The notes under the pieces are model-generated. The model worked only from the letters and a program-made list of their open reading frames with translations. It did not search any database and was not told the DNA's origin. 64,000 nt of DNA. Source: a virus. Position 1 is the first letter of the stretch. Every line of letters starts with the position of its first letter. The stretch spans positions 22,259-86,258 of IMG/VR virus record IMGVR_UViG_3300034101_005931. One strand, 5' to 3'. Shown in pieces: positions 56,181-62,809 of this stretch. The position numbers were made by a program, and so were the translations under genes.

Positions 56181-56220
56181 CCCGAGACTGGCTTCTTGCT
56201 AGTCTCGGGTTCTTCTTTTA
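56181..56220. terminator. Bidirectional terminator
   Basis: CCCGAGACT/AGTCTCGGG, 9-bp stem. T-rich on the plus side (TTCTTCTTTT) and TCTTTT on the minus side, so it can end both the plus-strand genes and the minus-strand small RNA B. Confidence 0.85.
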
Positions 56221-56344
56221 CTCGAGAGGATAGACTTAAGAATGAGACTTCATTCTTCTACCTGAGTACCCCCAGCTAACAAACCTTCGCTTCGTCAGCT
56301 GTTCGCCCTGATTTCTGGTCGAGGCTCACCCTTTCCTTTATTCT
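56221..56344 (-). ncRNA. Conserved small RNA, copy B
   Basis: Minus-strand transcript from the promoter at 56351-56379. Shared blocks GAGCCTCG, CAGGGCGAACAG, CGAAGGTTTGTTAGCTG and GGGGGTACTC; then a hairpin AAGAATGA-AGTC-TCATTCTT. It would run into the bidirectional terminator. No ORF apart from 4-codon MISE. Confidence 0.65.
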
Positions 56345-56350
56345 GATATC

Positions 56351-56379
56351 ATTATATCGGAACATGTTTAAGGCATCAA
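56351..56379 (-). promoter_or_regulatory. GTTCCG-type promoter of small RNA B
   Basis: TTGATG-N17-TATAAT on the minus strand, spacer ending ATGTTCCGA. Confidence 0.8.
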
Positions 56380-56538
56380 CCTATTTCGCGGATAGGTGGA
56401 TGTTTTGCGTATTTTTAAACCTGTGAAGACCGAGACTTAAGTCTACCCCGAGCAGTATGAAAAGGGGAATAGTTCAAATCTCCCTTGAACTATTCACGAA
56501 AAACTACGGCTCCAGGAGAGCTAAGACCGCTTTCTTAC
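56380..56538. other. Intergenic stretch with a strong hairpin
   Basis: No ORF. GAATAGTTCAA/TTGAACTATTC at 56467-56495 is a perfect 11-bp stem with a 7-base loop, followed by ACGAAAAA and no T-run, so it is not a typical terminator. Role unknown. Confidence 0.45.
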
Positions 56539-56566
56539 TTGCTTATCTTTAAAGTTCCGCTATTAT
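56539..56566 (+). promoter_or_regulatory. GTTCCG-type promoter
   Basis: TTGCTT-N16-TATTAT, spacer ending AAGTTCCGC; ATG 8 bases later. Confidence 0.75.
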
Positions 56567-56574
56567 TATAGGTG

Positions 56575-56850
56575 ATGAATAAATCGAAAGACATTAAGCC
56601 GTTGCTCAAAATCAAAAAGCAATCTGATATCAAAAGCTTTAGCTGCTATAAAGAATTTGATGATGATCATCAGCGCTGCGCCTACTGCAAAATCAACGAC
56701 ATCAAAATCGAATTTTGGTGGTATGACGATTTGGCTTGCCTCTATTATTGGAAGGATTCGAAAAAGGCTTTTAAGGATCTCTTAAGCTGCATTGAGAATG
56801 AGGTCTATATGGCGAAAAATTACGAATTGGACTTCCCCGAAGACGTCTAA
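56575..56850 (+). CDS. Hypothetical early protein
   Basis: 91 aa. Cys pair CAYC, aromatic run EFWWYDDLACLYYW, acidic C-terminus. MNKS cassette. Unknown. Confidence 0.6.
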   Translation: MNKSKDIKPLLKIKKQSDIKSFSCYKEFDDDHQRCAYCKINDIKIEFWWYDDLACLYYWKDSKKAFKDLLSCIENEVYMAKNYELDFPEDV

Positions 56851-56855
56851 TTCAT

Positions 56856-56884
56856 TTGCCGAATCATTAAAGTTCCGCTAATAT
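56856..56884 (+). promoter_or_regulatory. GTTCCG-type promoter
   Basis: TTGCCG-N17-TAATAT, spacer ending AAGTTCCGC; ATG 8 bases later. Confidence 0.8.
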
Positions 56885-56892
56885 TAAAAGTG

Positions 56893-57132
56893 ATGAATAA
56901 GAAAATCAAATACGGATTGAAAGTTAAAGGTGAAATTTTTGAAGTGAAGGATATGATGGATGAGTGTCCTTTTGAAGGAAGTGAGTTTGCTTATTTGGCA
57001 GACATTTCCCCTTCTGAAGATGTTGAAGGTGAGTTTGATATTTCCATTATTTCCGATAATGAGGGCTATACTCATTCAACTGCTGATTTTGAGGAGTATG
57101 GAATTACGGATGTGGAAGTAGTTGAGCTCTAA
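56893..57132 (+). CDS. Hypothetical very acidic early protein
   Basis: 79 aa with an acidic second half (SPSEDVEGEFDISIISDNEG). Such acidic small phage proteins sometimes mimic DNA; that is only a suggestion here. Confidence 0.58.
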   Translation: MNKKIKYGLKVKGEIFEVKDMMDECPFEGSEFAYLADISPSEDVEGEFDISIISDNEGYTHSTADFEEYGITDVEVVEL

Positions 57133-57150
57133 TTAAAGTTCCGATATCAT
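57122..57150 (+). promoter_or_regulatory. GTTCCG-type promoter
   Basis: TTGAGC-N17-TATCAT, spacer ending AAGTTCCGA; ATG 8 bases later. Confidence 0.75.
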
Positions 57151-57158
57151 TATAGGTG

Positions 57159-57368
57159 ATGAATAAAGCATATATCATAATTGCAAATAGTGAATGGGGC
57201 GAAGAGCGAATTATGTCCGTCTATAACGATCGCAAAATCGCTGAAAAGACGTGCGCTGAATTGCAAGAAAAAGGTTACGGAGATTGGGATGAGTTTCGGA
57301 TTGAAGATTGGCCCTTTAATGAAGAACTTTTTAGGGCTAATTTGGATGAAGTAGTTGACGAAGAATAA
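57159..57368 (+). CDS. Hypothetical acidic early protein
   Basis: 69 aa. KAYIIIANSEWGEERIMSVY then a helix; ferredoxin-like order of strand-helix-strand. Acidic tail (VVDEE). Confidence 0.58.
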   Translation: MNKAYIIIANSEWGEERIMSVYNDRKIAEKTCAELQEKGYGDWDEFRIEDWPFNEELFRANLDEVVDEE

Positions 57369-57383
57369 TTGTTCCGCTAATAT
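57355..57383 (+). promoter_or_regulatory. GTTCCG-type promoter
   Basis: TTGACG-N17-TAATAT, spacer ending TTGTTCCGC; ATG 7 bases later. Confidence 0.8.
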
Positions 57384-57390
57384 TATAGGT

Positions 57391-57654
57391 ATGATGAATA
57401 AAGAATTCAAATTGAAGATGGCGAAATATTTTGAGTCCGATTATGAGAATATGAAAGGAGAGGATGGAAGGATAGAAATTTTTAATAGTTATGGAGGTGT
57501 GGAGGAAGTGTTGAGTAAGAAGAAATATTTTTCTGAATTGAAGAAGGTGAATAGTTTTGAAGATTTGGAAGGATTTTGGGACTTTATTAGCGGAGGAAAT
57601 GCAATAAGTTTCGGATGTTTGATTGATGATATTTTGAAACAAAAGATTGCTTAA
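57391..57654 (+). CDS. Hypothetical early protein
   Basis: 87 aa starting MMNKEFKLKMAKYFESD; helical, acidic. ATGATG leaves two possible starts three bases apart. Confidence 0.58.
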   Translation: MMNKEFKLKMAKYFESDYENMKGEDGRIEIFNSYGGVEEVLSKKKYFSELKKVNSFEDLEGFWDFISGGNAISFGCLIDDILKQKIA

Positions 57655-57675
57655 GCTTTTTAGTTCCGCTATACT
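57647..57675 (+). promoter_or_regulatory. GTTCCG-type promoter
   Basis: TTGCTT-N17-TATACT, spacer ending TAGTTCCGC; ATG 8 bases later. Confidence 0.8.
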
Positions 57676-57683
57676 GTTATCTG

Positions 57684-57839
57684 ATGAATAAGAAAATTAC
57701 AATCACGCTCGAGTTGGACGCAATTGCAGTTGGTAAGATTGAGGCGGCTGCTGAAGGAGATATCGCTTCTCTTCTCGAGAGCGAGATAAACGAGAATCCA
57801 GACGCGTTTATTGAAATGATGGGGTACGATAATTGGTAG
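57684..57839 (+). CDS. Hypothetical acidic early protein
   Basis: 51 aa; MNKKITITLELDAIAVGKIE start, acidic second half. Unknown. Confidence 0.58.
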   Translation: MNKKITITLELDAIAVGKIEAAAEGDIASLLESEINENPDAFIEMMGYDNW

Positions 57840-57868
57840 TTGACCTACCATTACAGTTCCGATATACT
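57840..57868 (+). promoter_or_regulatory. GTTCCG-type promoter
   Basis: TTGACC-N17-TATACT, spacer ending CAGTTCCGA; ATG 9 bases later. Confidence 0.85.
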
Positions 57869-57877
57869 TAACGAGTA

Positions 57878-58072
57878 ATGAGAATCAAAATTACTAAAGG
57901 TTGTGAGGTTGAGTCTTGGTCAGGTCGTTATGACGGACCTCTTGTCAGGATCAAAAAAGGGGATGTGTTTGAGGTTGAGGATGAGGATGTTGATGATGAC
58001 AACTACTCTCATATTGGGGATGATGGGTATCCCAATTTGTGGATCCCAAAAGAGAATTGTGTTGTCCTTTAA
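57878..58072 (+). CDS. Hypothetical SH3-like acidic early protein
   Basis: 64 aa. VRIKKGDVFEVEDEDVDDDN and LWIPKENCVVL suggest a small beta barrel with an acidic loop. Confidence 0.58.
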   Translation: MRIKITKGCEVESWSGRYDGPLVRIKKGDVFEVEDEDVDDDNYSHIGDDGYPNLWIPKENCVVL

Positions 58073-58090
58073 TTAAAGTTCCGCTATTAT
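58062..58090 (+). promoter_or_regulatory. GTTCCG-type promoter
   Basis: TTGTCC-N17-TATTAT, spacer ending AAGTTCCGC; ATG 7 bases later. Confidence 0.75.
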
Positions 58091-58097
58091 TAGAACA

Positions 58098-58223
58098 ATG
58101 AAAGCACAACTGACCCAGTACGAATGTTTGAAGCTGATCCGTAAGCCGACTCTCGGCCGCGGTCCGGTCTTTAAAGACAAAACCAAATACAACCGCAAAC
58201 AAAAGCACAAAAGGAGCTGGTAA
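58098..58223 (+). CDS. Small basic early protein
   Basis: 41 aa, very basic (KDKTKYNRKQKHKRSW). Stop overlaps the next start (TAATG). Confidence 0.55.
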   Translation: MKAQLTQYECLKLIRKPTLGRGPVFKDKTKYNRKQKHKRSW

Positions 58224-58369
58224 TGAAAGAGATTGTTTACCTCAAGTCCGATAAGGACGTTGTAGATTTCATCGAGAAGAATAGAGCTCAGGCCCAGGCT
58301 GAGGCCGTAATGGGTGTCATGCTCTGGCTGTCTGCTGAGAGCATCATGGTAGAGGTTTGGAAGAATTAA
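58223..58369 (+). CDS. Hypothetical small early protein
   Basis: 48 aa, MKEIVYLKSDKDVVDFIEKN start; Ala/Met-rich helix (AEAVMGVMLWLSAESIM) is amphipathic. Translationally coupled to 58098. Confidence 0.55.
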   Translation: MKEIVYLKSDKDVVDFIEKNRAQAQAEAVMGVMLWLSAESIMVEVWKN

Positions 58370-58377
58370 ACTTTTCC

Positions 58378-58406
58378 TTGCCGTTCCTGAGAGGTTCAAC
58401 CATAAT
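58378..58406 (+). promoter_or_regulatory. GTTCC-type promoter variant
   Basis: TTGCCG-N17-CATAAT, spacer ending GGTTCAAC; ATG 12 bases later, the longest gap of the set. Confidence 0.6.
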
Positions 58407-58418
58407 CATTTTTGCAAT

Positions 58419-58757
58419 ATGAGTACCGCAACTGAAACAATGCCGAAGACGCGCAGCGTCAAGGCCAGCACGCCTGAGAAGGCGAAGAAGGAGACGACTC
58501 CCAAGCTCGTCTGTAACGTGACGGGTGTTGCCCGTTACACCAACGCAACCTACTTGGCTAACAAAGCCAAAGCTCGCAATACTAGCGTGCCAGCTCTTCT
58601 GGCCACGTACGTGAGCCGCCCTGTCGCGAAGCTGCTTCGTGAGGGTAAAGCTGTTGCTGAGATCCAAGGCATCTTGGGTGTCACCTACAACAGCCCGCTC
58701 GCCGATACCAGCGCTGAGGATATCCTCCGCTTGAACGGTAAGCAAAAGCGTAGCTAA
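58419..58757 (+). CDS. DNA-binding-like protein, paralogue of 58794
   Basis: 112 aa. Basic N-terminus (PKTRSVKASTPEKAKKE), then KLVCNVTGVARYTNATYLANKAKARNTS-type domain shared with the next protein. It is followed by a GC-rich terminator, and the high-Lys/Arg content suggests nucleic-acid binding. Confidence 0.62.
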   Translation: MSTATETMPKTRSVKASTPEKAKKETTPKLVCNVTGVARYTNATYLANKAKARNTSVPALLATYVSRPVAKLLREGKAVAEIQGILGVTYNSPLADTSAEDILRLNGKQKRS

Positions 58758-58761
58758 ACTA

Positions 58762-58790
58762 TCCCCGGGGGCTTGTCCCCCGGGCCTCTT
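58762..58790 (+). terminator. GC-rich hairpin, probable terminator or attenuator
   Basis: CCCGGGGG/CCCCCGGG stem with a 5-base loop, then a weak T-run (CCTCTTTCC). It separates the two paralogous genes and ends 3 bases before the next ATG, so it could also control it. Confidence 0.6.
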
Positions 58791-58793
58791 TCC

Positions 58794-59096
58794 ATGGATA
58801 CAATTACTGAAACACCTAAACGTCGAGGACGTCCTCCCGGTACCGGCAACCCTAAGCTTAAGCTTCGATGCCTCATTACCAATAAGACACGTCCTTCCAA
58901 CATCAACTACTTGACTCGAAAGGCAGAGCGTTGTGGTGTTGATCTTGACACTGTCATCAACAACTACATCTCTAAAGAAGCTTTGCATCAGATCGTGGGT
59001 AGCCCGCAGTTCGATGATACAACCAAAGCGCTCTTACTCAAGCTGAACGGTGGTACCCGGACACGTACGAAGAAAGACCCGAGTCTTCAGTCTTAA
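58794..59096 (+). CDS. AT-hook DNA-binding-like protein
   Basis: 100 aa. KRRGRPPGTG is an AT-hook core (RGRP), followed by the same domain as the preceding protein (KLRCLITNKTRPSNINYLTRKAERCGVD). Likely minor-groove DNA binder; a phage or host gene regulator is possible. Confidence 0.68.
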   Translation: MDTITETPKRRGRPPGTGNPKLKLRCLITNKTRPSNINYLTRKAERCGVDLDTVINNYISKEALHQIVGSPQFDDTTKALLLKLNGGTRTRTKKDPSLQS

Positions 59097-59105
59097 AAAA
59101 TCCTG

Positions 59106-59134
59106 TTGCAGGCCTATTAGTGTTCCAATATACT
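59106..59134 (+). promoter_or_regulatory. GTTCC-type promoter
   Basis: TTGCAG-N17-TATACT, spacer ending GTGTTCCAA; ATG 8 bases later. Confidence 0.8.
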
Positions 59135-59142
59135 GATAGGTG

Positions 59143-59301
59143 ATGAATAAGAAATACATCCTCATTGACCTCTATACTGGCAAATCTGAACAGATCCCTA
59201 CTGAAGAGCTTAAAGAAGCTACTTGGGGAATGAAGGCCAAAAAAGGTGCTTTGAAGGTTTGGAAGGGTGAAGAGTATTTGGTAGTTGAGGTTCCTGAATA
59301 G
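59143..59301 (+). CDS. Hypothetical early protein
   Basis: 52 aa, MNKKYILIDLYTGKSEQIPT start, alternating strands and helix, Lys-rich loop (MKAKKGALKVWKG). Unknown. Confidence 0.6.
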   Translation: MNKKYILIDLYTGKSEQIPTEELKEATWGMKAKKGALKVWKGEEYLVVEVPE

Positions 59302-59362
59302 AACCTCTACAATTTAAAAAGAATTGGGCCTCGGCGAGACCGATCCGATTCACAGAGGAGCC

Positions 59363-59402
59363 ATCCGGTCCCTTTAAGAAGCGCTCGAGAGCTTCACCGG
59401 AT
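59363..59402 (+). terminator. Hairpin after the 59143 gene
   Basis: ATCCGGT/ACCGGAT outer stem enclosing AAGC/GCTT, followed by AGATTTTC. Possible terminator of the upstream gene. Confidence 0.5.
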
Positions 59403-59411
59403 AGATTTTCG

Positions 59412-59440
59412 TTGCAGTTCTTTTACAGTTCCGTTAGAAT
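59412..59440 (+). promoter_or_regulatory. GTTCCG-type promoter of the large early ncRNA
   Basis: TTGCAG-N17-TAGAAT, spacer ending CAGTTCCGT. No start codon follows; the structured region begins at once. Confidence 0.72.
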
Positions 59441-59446
59441 AAGTAC

Positions 59447-60165
59447 AGATTTGAGAGAAGGTTCGCTACCAAGAAGGGTTGATCGCCGGAAAAGAGGTAG
59501 TGACGAAAGCGTCGGACCGTAATGGCAAGGCCTCATTCTCATCTTAAAATATCTCCGAGGTAATAGCCAGAAGGAGGGTCTGGCGCCCAAGCGGGGAGAA
59601 TAAAACCTCCAAGATTTCTTTGACAATTTGAGTGCGTGGCGAAAGCCGCGTTAGGGATAGTGCTAAAAAATAACTCGCCCATACAACTACACACCGACAG
59701 GATCAGGCGAAGGTCGGGGAAGCAAGGATCCGCGTTAGCACACGCACTTATTTTCTCTGCGGTCATTGAGGGGTCTGTAGCCCAGGATGGAGGTGATAGT
59801 CCACCGAAGACAGACAGCGACCTGAGCCGTAGACATTTTTTGACAGCGGTGTGGAAAGCCGTGGACACACAGAACCGAGATGTTCTTTGTCGACCAGAAC
59901 ATCCGTGCTTCCTGGGGCTGTTGGACTCTCCGGAGACCCGCCCAGAGCCAGAGTAACGCCTGGTCTGTCAAGACTCTCGAATTGGTTTCCGGTGATCCAG
60001 ACAGCTCTATATGCGAATAGGTGGCGCGGTGAGCTGATCAAAAAACCGGGTTGCTCGTTGCGAGAACAAGCGAGACGCTGTTTTGTTTGCGAAGTAGTGT
60101 CTCGATGTAGCTCTCAAACAAAATAGGAGAGAGAAGGGGTGAAGGGGGTCTTAGATTGCTGTCTT
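59447..60165 (+). ncRNA. Large structured early non-coding RNA candidate (about 700 nt)
   Basis: No credible ORF on either strand. Stems seen on the plus strand: CGTGGC-GAAA-GCCGCG with a GNRA tetraloop, GATGTTCT/AGAACATC around 9 bases, GACG-AAAG-CGTC, CCAG...CTGG near 59950, and a long-range TTTTGTTTG/CAAACAAAA at about 60080-60121. Driven by the same promoter as the small genes and followed by the promoter of small RNA C. Size recalls GOLLD/ROOL-type phage RNAs; family not established. Confidence 0.6.
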
Positions 60166-60168
60166 AGC

Positions 60169-60197
60169 TTGACTGTGCATTAAGGTTCCGATAGACT
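60169..60197 (+). promoter_or_regulatory. GTTCCG-type promoter of small RNA C
   Basis: TTGACT-N17-TAGACT, spacer ending AGGTTCCGA, with no start codon nearby. Confidence 0.8.
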
Positions 60198-60203
60198 GAT
60201 TGT

Positions 60204-60325
60204 ACATTCGAAACAACGCCGAGCCTCGGGCGCACATCAGGGCTAACAGCGGACGACGCGAAGGTTTGTTAGCTGGGGGTACTCGTATAGAATACTTCAG
60301 TCTTGGGTCTGAGAAAGATTTTCAT
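60204..60325 (+). ncRNA. Conserved small RNA, copy C
   Basis: Plus-strand copy of the family: GAGCCTCG, CAGGGCTAACAG, CGAAGGTTTGTTAGCTG, GGGGGTACTCG. GCTAACA and TGTTAGC pair perfectly and enclose the conserved CGAAGG. 3' end uncertain. It lies between the large ncRNA and the 60360 gene. Confidence 0.65.
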
Positions 60326-60353
60326 TGCCGTTAGCGAAGTGTTCCGCAATAAT
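60325..60353 (+). promoter_or_regulatory. GTTCCG-type promoter
   Basis: TTGCCG-N17-AATAAT, spacer ending GTGTTCCGC; ATG 6 bases later. Confidence 0.72.
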
Positions 60354-60359
60354 ATACGT

Positions 60360-60671
60360 ATGATGAATAAAGCTGACACACTCAAAGCGCTGCAATCGAA
60401 ACTCTCTAGCGACACTCGCTGGGCTCAGCGCGCTCTCCTCGCGATCTTCCGCAATCAGACTGCCGACGAGCAGATCAACGCTGATGTAAAGCATCACAAT
60501 CAGATGGGCTTCCGCTGCATGGACTCCATCATCCTCACCAGCTTCGCCAACCAACTTCAGACTCGAGGCTCCCTTTCACCGAAACAGATGAGCATCGTCT
60601 TCCGTCTGATGCCCAAATACGCTCGTCAGCTGATGAAATTTTACGGCGACAAAATTCAGCTGGCGCTCTAA
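60360..60671 (+). CDS. Hypothetical helical early protein
   Basis: 103 aa (MMNK start; the second ATG is equally possible). All-helical, DTRWAQRALLAIFRNQTADE, RQLMKFYGDKIQ. Unknown. Confidence 0.62.
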   Translation: MMNKADTLKALQSKLSSDTRWAQRALLAIFRNQTADEQINADVKHHNQMGFRCMDSIILTSFANQLQTRGSLSPKQMSIVFRLMPKYARQLMKFYGDKIQLAL

Positions 60672-60689
60672 TAACAGTTCCGCTAATAT
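60672..60689 (+). promoter_or_regulatory. GTTCCG-type promoter, weak -35
   Basis: CAGTTCCGC before TAATAT (60684-60689); the -35 position reads TGGCGC. ATG 6 bases later. Confidence 0.6.
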
Positions 60690-60695
60690 ATTTGT

Positions 60696-60908
60696 ATGAT
60701 TGATAAGAACGAAATCCGAACTGCCAACTACTTGTGCGACCTGGCGTTGCAGGTTGGTGCTAAGAAGCATGGAACGCACGCTGGTAACAACTACAGCTGG
60801 GCGCTGGGGGTCATGACTGCTCTCTTCGACCAGGTCCGTCATGGTGCAGACGCCCAGGCAGTGATCGACCGCAAGTGCGCTGAGCTCGAGAAAAATCTTG
60901 CTGCTTAA
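60696..60908 (+). CDS. Hypothetical early protein, paralogue of 54421
   Basis: 70 aa. Homologous to 54421 over its length (GAKKHGTHAGNNYSWALG, DRKCAELEKNLAA). Starts MIDKNE in place of MNKK. Confidence 0.68.
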   Translation: MIDKNEIRTANYLCDLALQVGAKKHGTHAGNNYSWALGVMTALFDQVRHGADAQAVIDRKCAELEKNLAA

Positions 60909-60926
60909 TAACTGTTCCGCTAACAT
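60898..60926 (+). promoter_or_regulatory. GTTCCG-type promoter
   Basis: TTGCTG-N17-TAACAT, spacer ending CTGTTCCGC; ATG 6 bases later. Confidence 0.72.
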
Positions 60927-60932
60927 TTACGT

Positions 60933-61157
60933 ATGAATAAGAACACCTTCAAATTCGAAATCAGCTTCAATCTCAACACCGCGAAAGGCGAGAAGCTCGA
61001 TTGGCGCTCCATCCAAGACTTCCGCGATAGCCTCGAAGGCTTCGTCCGCTCCTGGAACGGTCATGATGGCTACTTCTACGCTTACGGGCCCGGGCACGAT
61101 ACGGATATCGACCCGACCGCAATTAAGGTCAAGCGGGTCAAGAAGCTTGCCCGCTAA
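60933..61157 (+). CDS. Hypothetical early protein
   Basis: 74 aa; beta-helix-beta order (FKFEISFNL, IQDFRDSLEGFVRSW, IKVKRVKKL) like a ferredoxin-like half. Unknown. Confidence 0.6.
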   Translation: MNKNTFKFEISFNLNTAKGEKLDWRSIQDFRDSLEGFVRSWNGHDGYFYAYGPGHDTDIDPTAIKVKRVKKLAR

Positions 61158-61175
61158 TAAGAGTTCCGCTAATAT
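61147..61175 (+). promoter_or_regulatory. GTTCCG-type promoter
   Basis: TTGCCC-N17-TAATAT, spacer ending GAGTTCCGC; ATG 5 bases later. Confidence 0.78.
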
Positions 61176-61180
61176 TGTAT

Positions 61181-61441
61181 ATGATGAATAAGTTCAATAA
61201 AGAAGACTTCCGCAAGGAAGGTAAGTACCTGCTCTGGGGCCCGGAGCGTAAGTTCGTAGCACGCTTCAAGTATAGCGGCCCCTTCACGATGGCTAAGTTC
61301 CGCAAGGAGCTCATCGCTAACCACACCCCCGAGTCTTACTTCGAGGCTTACGACGCAGGCAAAGCGCCCCTCGAGATCCTCAAGGATAAGAACCCCGTCT
61401 GGTATCGCGACACGCTCGAGGCCTTCAAGAACCGCTTCTAA
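61181..61441 (+). CDS. Hypothetical early protein
   Basis: 86 aa, MMNKFNKEDFRKEGKYLLWG start, basic, mixed fold. Unknown. Confidence 0.6.
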   Translation: MMNKFNKEDFRKEGKYLLWGPERKFVARFKYSGPFTMAKFRKELIANHTPESYFEAYDAGKAPLEILKDKNPVWYRDTLEAFKNRF

Positions 61442-61445
61442 GATT

Positions 61446-61592
61446 ATGAGCATCAAAGTCACCGTTGAATCCAATTGGGTGGGCCCTAGAGAGCACTTCT
61501 TCGATGATTGGGGCAATGCTGAAGAGTTCGCCTTTGCTATGAGAGAGTGCCAATACAAGACGAAGGTCGAGGAAGTACTTGCCGGCGAATAA
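61446..61592 (+). CDS. Hypothetical small early protein
   Basis: 48 aa, MSIKVTVESNWVGPREHFFD start; acidic. Second gene of the 61181 unit. Confidence 0.55.
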   Translation: MSIKVTVESNWVGPREHFFDDWGNAEEFAFAMRECQYKTKVEEVLAGE

Positions 61593-61607
61593 AGGTTCCG
61601 ATATACT
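61579..61607 (+). promoter_or_regulatory. GTTCCG-type promoter
   Basis: TTGCCG-N17-TATACT, spacer ending AGGTTCCGA; ATG 9 bases later. Confidence 0.83.
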
Positions 61608-61616
61608 TTAGACAAT

Positions 61617-61826
61617 ATGACAAAGACAGACCAACTCGTTAATGCTCTTCGTGAGCGCTTTGCCACCGACGCTTATCCCGTCACCCACCCTCATACCGAC
61701 TCTCTCGTGATGGGTTACTTGAAAGGTATGCTCGGGGTGATGGAGCACTCGAACGATAAGCTTCTGGACTGCATCGACTACCACCTGCAGGACACCCTCA
61801 AGTACAACGCTACGTACAAGATCTAG
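61617..61826 (+). CDS. Hypothetical early protein
   Basis: 69 aa, helical; DSLVMGYLKGMLGVMEH resembles a stretch of the 54850 protein. Unknown. Confidence 0.6.
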   Translation: MTKTDQLVNALRERFATDAYPVTHPHTDSLVMGYLKGMLGVMEHSNDKLLDCIDYHLQDTLKYNATYKI

Positions 61827-61827
61827 C

Positions 61828-61856
61828 TTGACCGGTCATTAGGGTTCCGGTACAAT
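61828..61856 (+). promoter_or_regulatory. GTTCCG-type promoter
   Basis: TTGACC-N17-TACAAT, spacer ending GGGTTCCGG; ATG 6 bases later. Confidence 0.83.
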
Positions 61857-61862
61857 ATTGGT

Positions 61863-62117
61863 ATGATGAGAAACGAAAAAGCGATACTGAAACTGAAAGC
61901 TCACCTCCATATGGTCTTTGGCCTGGCCAACGATCTGAACGGAGAGTACGGCCCGGCAGCCTCCCTCATGAAGATGTATGGTGAGGCCTTCAACCACATC
62001 ACCTGCGACCTGATGCCCCAGATGGGCATGACCGAGGATGAGATCGTCGATCTAGTCTCCTCGATGGACGAGCTCACTGACCCGAGCATCGTGCGTGCAG
62101 CCCTTCAAAGCGCCTAA
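61863..62117 (+). CDS. Hypothetical helical early protein
   Basis: 84 aa, Met-rich helices (LMPQMGMTEDEIVDLVSSMD). Precedes the 62119 gene by one base. Confidence 0.58.
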   Translation: MMRNEKAILKLKAHLHMVFGLANDLNGEYGPAASLMKMYGEAFNHITCDLMPQMGMTEDEIVDLVSSMDELTDPSIVRAALQSA

Positions 62118-62118
62118 T

Positions 62119-62442
62119 ATGCAAACAGTACGCATCTTCTCACAAGACCTAGACGCTATCGATCGCTCGAAGGGTCAATGGGCCTTCACCTCGGACTGGA
62201 ATCTGCCTCGTAAGTACGCCTTCACCTACTTCACAAACAAGGATGGAGAGAAGGCGGCTGAAGAGTGCTATCGGATCACCAACGCTCCTTTCGAAGCTCT
62301 CAATGAGTTTGAGAAGCATATCGCCGAACTGTTCAGAGCTACCAAGACCATGAGCCTGTCCGTGGGTGATGTGGTGCGGGTGGGCGATGAGGTTGAGTAT
62401 CTCTGCGCCTCAGAAGGATGGCTCTCCCGGAGGTATGCATGA
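62119..62442 (+). CDS. YodL-like early protein
   Basis: 107 aa. AAEECYRITNAPFEALNEFE followed by SLSVGDVVRVGDEVEYLC is the layout of a domain common in mobile-element proteins of the YodL type. Function unknown. Confidence 0.55.
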   Translation: MQTVRIFSQDLDAIDRSKGQWAFTSDWNLPRKYAFTYFTNKDGEKAAEECYRITNAPFEALNEFEKHIAELFRATKTMSLSVGDVVRVGDEVEYLCASEGWLSRRYA

Positions 62443-62570
62443 GCCACGCCGACACCGTCTACATCAAGGATCTGGAAGAGCGGGTTGAGGAGCTTGAGGT
62501 GGCTATCGAGAAGGCTCTCGAGGCTGAGGACTTCGATGAAGCTCGCGAGATCCTAGAAGAAGTTAATTGA
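62439..62570 (+). CDS. Small acidic coiled-coil protein
   Basis: 43 aa, IKDLEERVEELEVAIEKALE heptads. Overlaps the previous stop (ATGA). Confidence 0.55.
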   Translation: MSHADTVYIKDLEERVEELEVAIEKALEAEDFDEAREILEEVN

Positions 62571-62595
62571 CCATCTTTAAGAGTTCCGATATACT
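62567..62595 (+). promoter_or_regulatory. GTTCCG-type promoter
   Basis: TTGACC-N17-TATACT, spacer ending GAGTTCCGA; the -35 overlaps the stop of the previous gene. ATG 9 bases later. Confidence 0.85.
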
Positions 62596-62604
62596 AATAG
62601 CATA

Positions 62605-62808
62605 ATGAATAACGGCAGACCCTTAACGCTCCAAGAGGAGGAGGACTTGTTTAAGCTCCAGCAATCGGCCGAGAAGATGTACTACGCTCTCAAGACGTTG
62701 CTTGAGTCTCGGAAGCTTAAATGTCTGCTCGAGGTTAATGACAAGATGGCTTTCGATCAAGCTAGCAAGGCCATCAAGCTGTACGAAGACAATCTCTTTC
62801 ATCTCTAA
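62605..62808 (+). CDS. Hypothetical helical early protein
   Basis: 67 aa, EEEDLFKLQQSAEKMYYALK; helical, charged. Unknown. Confidence 0.58.
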   Translation: MNNGRPLTLQEEEDLFKLQQSAEKMYYALKTLLESRKLKCLLEVNDKMAFDQASKAIKLYEDNLFHL

Positions 62809-62809
62809 T

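Noticed and set aside
59423-60126. Several ORFs of 67-109 codons on both strands
   Set aside because: They overlap each other in all frames, have no promoter cassette or conserved start, and lie on the structured RNA. Their composition (Cys, Arg, Ser, Pro-rich) looks non-coding.
59447-60165. RNase P RNA: the segment CCAGAGTAACGCCTGG resembles a conserved part
   Set aside because: The other conserved regions of RNase P RNA are not found in order, so the likeness is probably chance.
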